Part shown: positions 47,300 through 50,678 of the stretch, one piece after another | How the letters are laid out: every line of letters starts with the position of its first letter | How positions within the stretch are numbered: the first letter of the stretch is position 1 | Source: JAABSQ01 sp964573705 | GTDB lineage: Bacteria; Desulfobacterota; Desulfobacteria; Desulfobacterales; Desulfococcaceae | Length of the DNA: 50,678 nt | NCBI GenBank assembly: GCA_964573705.1 | Contig: CAZNLT010000015.1 | Span: forward strand, 1-50,678 | Direction of reading: 5' to 3' | Notes under the pieces: model-generated | What the model saw: only the letters and a program-made list of their open reading frames with translations | Told to the model about the DNA's origin: nothing | Databases searched by the model: none | Program-made: the position numbers and the translations under genes

Positions 47300-48667
47300 A
47301 TGGCACACCCCTGGAAAATCCTCGACACGGTCGACACCGAGGCGGGTTCGCTGGAACTCCGCCGGCGCGGAGACCGCGGCTTTCTCATCACCGTGAACGG
47401 CCGTATTCTCATGAACAGCTTGGCCCAGCGATCCGAACAGGAATTGGGCAGGCTCGCTTGCCGCCCCCTGAAGCATCATCCGCATCCCCGGGTCCTGGTC
47501 GGCGGGCTGGGGATGGGATACACCCTGAGAGCGGTGCTCGACCAACTGGGCCCGAACGCCCGGGTGGTGGCGGCGGAACTGAACCCGGCGGTGGTGGAGT
47601 GGTGCCGGGGGCCGCTTTCGGTCCTGACCGGTTCCGCCGTGGCCGACCCGCGGGTGAGGGTGGACATCACCGATGTGGCCAACCCGATTCGAATCGCCGC
47701 CGGAAAAAAAGGAAAGCGCTATGACGCCGTGATTCTCGACCTCTACACCGGCCCCTATGCCCACACCCATACCCCCCAAGATCCGCTTTACGGCCGAAAG
47801 GCCGTCGAGACCGCCAGGGCGGCCTTGAATCCCGGCGGCATATTTGCCGTCTGGGGTGAAAACCATGATCCGGAGTTCGAAAACCGGCTCGGAGCCGCCG
47901 GGTTTACCGTTACCGTTCACCGCCCCGGTCGGGGGGGATTTCGACATGTGGTCTACTTGGGGGAAAAACCCCGGCATGAGAAGTCGGCCTCCACATCATC
48001 CGCCTCAAAGCAGACGCCTGAACCCAAAGCCGGGGAATTCGCCTTCCTGCGGGTCAAATCGGTCAAGCCCTTCGGGGCCTTCATGGACCGGGGCAAGGAG
48101 GACGATCTGCTGGTTCCCGGAAGCGAGCAGGAATCCCGGATGAAGGTGGGAGAACGTCATGTGGTCAGGATCCTCCGAAACGAAGACACCGGGCGGCCCT
48201 ACGGCACCACCCGCATCGCCCGGCACTGCGACCCGAATCCGCGAGATTTGTCACCGGGAGACAAGGTGCGGCTGCTCTTGTTTCGCCGCACCCAGCTGGG
48301 CATGATGGCGGTGGTCAATGAGGCGTACATCGGTTTAATTTTCAGAAGCGAGATCTTTGAACCGCTGGCGGTCGGGGATCGGCGGCAAGGCTATGTTCAG
48401 CGCATTCGGGATGACGGAAAAATCGACCTGACCCTGAAAAAGCCGGGGTATCGATCGGTGTCCGCCTCCGCCGGCAAGATTCTTGCCGCACTGAAATCCT
48501 CCGGGGGGTTTATCCCCTGCCATGACAAAAGTTCCCCCGCCAAAATCGAGCGGCTGTTTTCCATGAGCAAGAAGGAATTCAAGCGCACCATCGGGGGGCT
48601 CTACAAACAAAGGCGCATCGACATTTCAGATCAAGGGATTCGCCTCAAGGAAACCGGCTCCGGTTGA
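47300..48667 (+). CDS. Fusion of a spermidine synthase-like methyltransferase with a CvfB-type S1 RNA-binding protein
   Basis: This is a 455-residue protein of two unrelated halves. Residues 1 to ~222 form a polyamine synthase-like Rossmann domain (ILMNSLAQRSEQELGRLAC, VLVGGLGMGYTLRAVLDQLG, VVAAELNPAVVEWCRG, YDAVILDLYTGPYAHTH). After a Ser/Lys-rich linker, residues ~243-455 follow CvfB (YitL): GEFAFLRVKSVKPFGAFMDR, DLLVPGSEQESRMKVGERHV, NEAYIGLIFRSEIFEPLAVG, DDGKIDLTLKKPGY and the winged helix MSKKEFKRTIGGLYKQRRID. CvfB normally starts with another S1 domain of about 70 residues, which is missing here. Either a genuine fusion or an in-frame deletion between two adjacent genes explains this. 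RNA binding is likely for the C-terminal half. Confidence 0.82.
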   Translation: MAHPWKILDTVDTEAGSLELRRRGDRGFLITVNGRILMNSLAQRSEQELGRLACRPLKHHPHPRVLVGGLGMGYTLRAVLDQLGPNARVVAAELNPAVVEWCRGPLSVLTGSAVADPRVRVDITDVANPIRIAAGKKGKRYDAVILDLYTGPYAHTHTPQDPLYGRKAVETARAALNPGGIFAVWGENHDPEFENRLGAAGFTVTVHRPGRGGFRHVVYLGEKPRHEKSASTSSASKQTPEPKAGEFAFLRVKSVKPFGAFMDRGKEDDLLVPGSEQESRMKVGERHVVRILRNEDTGRPYGTTRIARHCDPNPRDLSPGDKVRLLLFRRTQLGMMAVVNEAYIGLIFRSEIFEPLAVGDRRQGYVQRIRDDGKIDLTLKKPGYRSVSASAGKILAALKSSGGFIPCHDKSSPAKIERLFSMSKKEFKRTIGGLYKQRRIDISDQGIRLKETGSG

Positions 48668-48676
48668 AATCGCCTC

Positions 48677-49288
48677 ATGAGACCCCTGCACCATGAAAAA
48701 AAAGACCGATCACCGGTCGCCCTGCTGTTGATCGATGTCATCAACCCCCTCGATTTTGAACGGGGAGAAGACCTGCTCTCCTTTGCCCTGCCCATGGCCG
48801 ACCGCCTGGCCGAACTCAAAGATCGGGCCCATGCCGCCGGGATTCCGTCCATCTATGTGAACGATAATTTCGGCCGGTGGCGCTCCAATTTCAACCGCCT
48901 GATCGATTTTTGCACCGAAGAAGGCCGGGTGGGCAAACCGGTGGTGGAAAAACTCCGTCCGGCGGACGAGGACTATTTTGTGCTTAAACCCAAGCATTCC
49001 GGCTTTTTTTCCACCTCTTTGCGCACCCTGCTGCGGTATCTGGAGGTCCGCAAAACCATCATCACCGGCATGGCCACCGATATCTGCGTCCTGTTTACGG
49101 CCAATGAAGCCTATATGAACGATTATGGCGTAGTGGTGCCCAGCGACTGCGTGGCCGCGGAAAAAAAAGAATACCACCTGGACGCCCTCAAGCTGATGAA
49201 ACGGGTCTTGAAGGCGGACATCACCGCCTCTCCGGATCTCGATCTCGATGCTTTGCTGGCTGAAGCAGGTCGCCAGGTACGGTGTTAG
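48677..49288 (+). CDS. Isochorismatase-family cysteine hydrolase
   Basis: This 203-residue protein has the catalytic triad of the family: Asp in VALLLIDVINPLDF, Lys in FVLKPKHSGFFST, and Cys in TGMATDICVLFTANEAYMND. Homologues hydrolyse amides or related bonds (nicotinamidase, ureidoacrylate or carbamoyl compounds). Residues beyond the triad do not let me name the substrate. It starts 9 bp after the upstream stop. No other gene of a known nicotinamide or pyrimidine pathway is beside it; nadA is 11 kb away. Confidence 0.85.
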   Translation: MRPLHHEKKDRSPVALLLIDVINPLDFERGEDLLSFALPMADRLAELKDRAHAAGIPSIYVNDNFGRWRSNFNRLIDFCTEEGRVGKPVVEKLRPADEDYFVLKPKHSGFFSTSLRTLLRYLEVRKTIITGMATDICVLFTANEAYMNDYGVVVPSDCVAAEKKEYHLDALKLMKRVLKADITASPDLDLDALLAEAGRQVRC

Positions 49289-49619
49289 CGTTCACTTCTT
49301 TTCGAACCAGATGCGGGGGATCCGAATCCTGAAGGTCCGCTTCTTTCGGCGGCAGCTGGCTCGGGGTCACGACAAAGTTCAGGAGCGGCCAGTCGCCCGG
49401 ATCGATGCGAAAGTCCGGGCGTGTAACCCCGATCAGGACTTTGTTTTTGATCTGATCGATCAGTTTGTCCCGATTGAAGACATTCACCCGGAAAGCGAAG
49501 GGTCGACATTCCAGAATGCAAATCCCTTCAATTCCGCCCCCAGGTGCATCCAGCGGGAAAAGGCGCCCTTTTTACCCTGATCTTGGGTTAAGCAGCGCAT
49601 CCTTGAGCCTCTCCTGTAA
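49289..49619. other. Region with unassigned open frames
   Basis: Open frames run on both strands (plus 49248-49580, minus 49221-49487), but none has a ribosome-binding site or a recognisable motif, and their codon use is irregular. The stretch may contain the eroded 5' part of the dehydrogenase pseudogene that follows. Confidence 0.35.
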
Positions 49620-49923
49620 ATACCCGTGCTTGCTATCTCCCGGGTCCAGGTCGGGAACCGGGTCGCCATGATCTCTGAAAAGGCCTGCGCCGAATAGGAT
49701 ACGGCGGACGCCGAAGCGGTGGTTCCGCTGCCCGAAAAATTGGATAAGCACGCCTTCCCCTGCGAACCCCTCGGCTGTGCCATGAATATTTTCAAACGCA
49801 GCAGCATTGAAGCCGAGCAGGTGGTGGGCATCGTCGGGATGGGGTTTTTTAGGCGCCGGGCTGACGGAGCTGACCACAAGAGCCGGCGCGAAAGTGATCG
49901 CCGTCTCCCGGCGAGGCCTTTGA
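49620..49923 (+). pseudogene. Fragment of a zinc-type (MDR) alcohol dehydrogenase-family gene
   Basis: The plus strand encodes VQVGNRVAMISEKACAE-*-DTADAEAVVPLPEKL, then FPCEPLGCAMNIFKRSSIEA and VVGIVGMGF, and after removal of one T in the T6 run at 49845-49850, LGAGLTELTTRAGAKVIAVS followed by RRGL. This matches medium-chain dehydrogenases: the AEY strand before the NAD domain, EPLGCAMN, the GxGxxG-like nucleotide loop and a strand ending in a basic residue. A TAG stands where Tyr is expected, a frameshift breaks the nucleotide loop, a TGA follows, and the zinc-binding N-terminus is not found. Clearly non-functional. Confidence 0.7.
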
Positions 49924-50150
49924 AACCATGTCGAAACGACCCGAGGGATTTTTAAAGGCGGTCCTATCGCGGATTGAAATACCCTTTCAGTTGACACTGA
50001 AGGTCGCTTTATCTATATTCCCCCCGAGCTCTAAAGGCAGCCAGACCGTAGTTCCATCGATCCGTTCTGAACCAATGGATTTATTGATTTAAAACCAAAA
50101 AGAAAAGACCTTGAAACCGGACATTTTCATCGGATGCGGAAAGGAAATAC
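49924..50150. other. Intergenic, no gene seen
   Basis: No open frame with similarity is found. Composition turns AT-rich toward the membrane protein gene, which has AAAGGAAA upstream of its start. Confidence 0.4.
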
Positions 50151-50576
50151 ATGAAGATTTTGGAGAATGTCGCACGATTTAATACATATCCAAATAGTTT
50201 GAAAAACGGCATTATCTTATTGTTCGCAGCATGGATTTGGTTCCTGATGGTGCTCTATTTGATTAATTTTGATGGCTATATACTTCGCAGGCTATTCGTC
50301 GGCGGGTTTATCGCATGCACCTGTATTTTTACTCTGAAAAAATGGGCGAGAACATTGGTGATCCTTGCGAACATTTTTGCAATCCTTCAGATACTTCCGG
50401 CCTCTTATTCGCTGCTTCAAGCAGGTAAAGTCCAATTCGGATTTTATTTGGGTATCGCGGTCATTTTATTTTCTGCATCCTCCTTTTTCTTATATATAAA
50501 GTCCACTGCTGAATATTTTAAAAAAATTCATGATGAAGAAATAGAGGAGCGGAAAATGAATTCAGAGGGAAAATAG
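50151..50576 (+). CDS. Small four-helix membrane protein
   Basis: This 141-residue protein has four predicted membrane segments: GIILLFAAWIWFLMVLYLI (~20-38), LFVGGFIACTCIFTLKKW (~48-65), LVILANIFAILQILPASYSL (~69-88) and FYLGIAVILFSASSFFLYI (~97-115). A charged C-terminal tail follows (EYFKKIHDEEIEERKMN). The architecture resembles small hypothetical membrane proteins of the DoxX/DUF type, but I cannot name a family. The gene is AT-rich against its GC-rich surroundings. AAAGGAAATAC precedes the ATG. Confidence 0.7.
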   Translation: MKILENVARFNTYPNSLKNGIILLFAAWIWFLMVLYLINFDGYILRRLFVGGFIACTCIFTLKKWARTLVILANIFAILQILPASYSLLQAGKVQFGFYLGIAVILFSASSFFLYIKSTAEYFKKIHDEEIEERKMNSEGK

Positions 50577-50678
50577 GTTTAAGCCGTCATTCAAGTGACA
50601 AAATAAATTTAAAACGGAAATGGATACCGCCGTGGAACTGGCCAAAACCTCTTCCGCCAAATGGACCCACCGGTTCGT

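Noticed and set aside
49484..49997. Two overlapping minus-strand frames (49484-49879 and 49572-49997)
   Set aside because: No ribosome-binding site or family similarity. The opposite strand carries recognisable though broken dehydrogenase sequence, so these are shadows.
50620..50678. Possible start of a gene running off the right edge (MDTAVELAKTSS...)
   Set aside because: Only 19 codons are visible, there is no ribosome-binding site, and nothing can be identified.

Overview
The window reads as a chromosomal segment of a strictly anaerobic, sulfate-reducing-type bacterium of the Desulfobacterota (former Deltaproteobacteria). The best pointers are a molybdenum hydroxylase whose first ~720 residues closely follow the Desulfovibrio gigas aldehyde oxidoreductase (MOP), the accessory genes that accompany MOP in Desulfovibrio (DVU_1551 to DVU_1557 type), a selenocysteine-containing formate dehydrogenase, a Desulfovibrio-type bacterioferritin and a PhsA/PsrA-like molybdoenzyme. 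Most of the window is GC-rich. The first ~4.4 kb and the 30.1-33.2 kb stretch are clearly more AT-rich.

Layout. 1-4.4 kb is an accessory region: the 3' end of a group II intron, a helix-hairpin-helix DNA glycosylase-like gene split by a complete IS66-family element with an intact 8-bp target duplication, then mazEF and higBA toxin-antitoxin pairs separated by imperfect inverted repeats that resemble integron attC sites. 4.5-9.4 kb: transketolase and a repeat-built spondin-domain lipoprotein, both on the minus strand. 9.85-12.9 kb: a plus-strand unit with an IscU-like scaffold, a CoA-disulfide-reductase-like flavoprotein, a CGGC protein and a DUF364 protein. 12.96-16.3 kb (minus): an uncharacterised gene and the selenoprotein fdhA, with its UGA codon and SECIS hairpin visible. 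16.6-27.7 kb (plus): a ModE-like regulator, then a tightly overlapping molybdenum-enzyme operon (molybdopterin-binding protein, MOP-like protein, redox protein, methyltransferase, C_GCAxxG_C_C protein, AMP ligase, XdhC, MobA-like NTP transferase with HD domain, histidine phosphatase). 27.7-30.1 kb (minus): PhsA-like oxidoreductase preceded by a decayed fmdE-family gene. 30.6-33.1 kb: a secreted C10 cysteine protease with a dockerin-like C-terminus. 33.4-42.3 kb: housekeeping genes (thioredoxin, transglutaminase-like protein, lolA, nadA, yebC, rlmE, radA, lytic transglycosylase, tRNA-Glu). 42.3-50.7 kb: a decayed AAA ATPase/nuclease gene, an asparagine-synthetase homologue without its glutaminase cysteine, a phage-type small protein, bfr, a methyltransferase-CvfB fusion, an isochorismatase-like hydrolase, a decayed zinc-type dehydrogenase and a small membrane protein.

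How it fits together. Genes from 13 to 30 kb centre on molybdenum/tungsten enzymes and their cofactor. The fdhA promoter and the operon promoter share an exact 13-base AT-rich word about 100 bp upstream of each start, with the ModE-like gene between them, which suggests common metal-responsive control. The MOP operon looks damaged. MOP is joined in frame to the back half of the iron-sulfur dicluster protein that normally follows it, so it lacks its catalytic C-terminus, and a radical SAM (TrsS-like) gene survives only as its last ~50 codons. With the IS-split glycosylase and three further pseudogenes, the window gives a picture of ongoing gene decay, unless some of the fusions are assembly errors.
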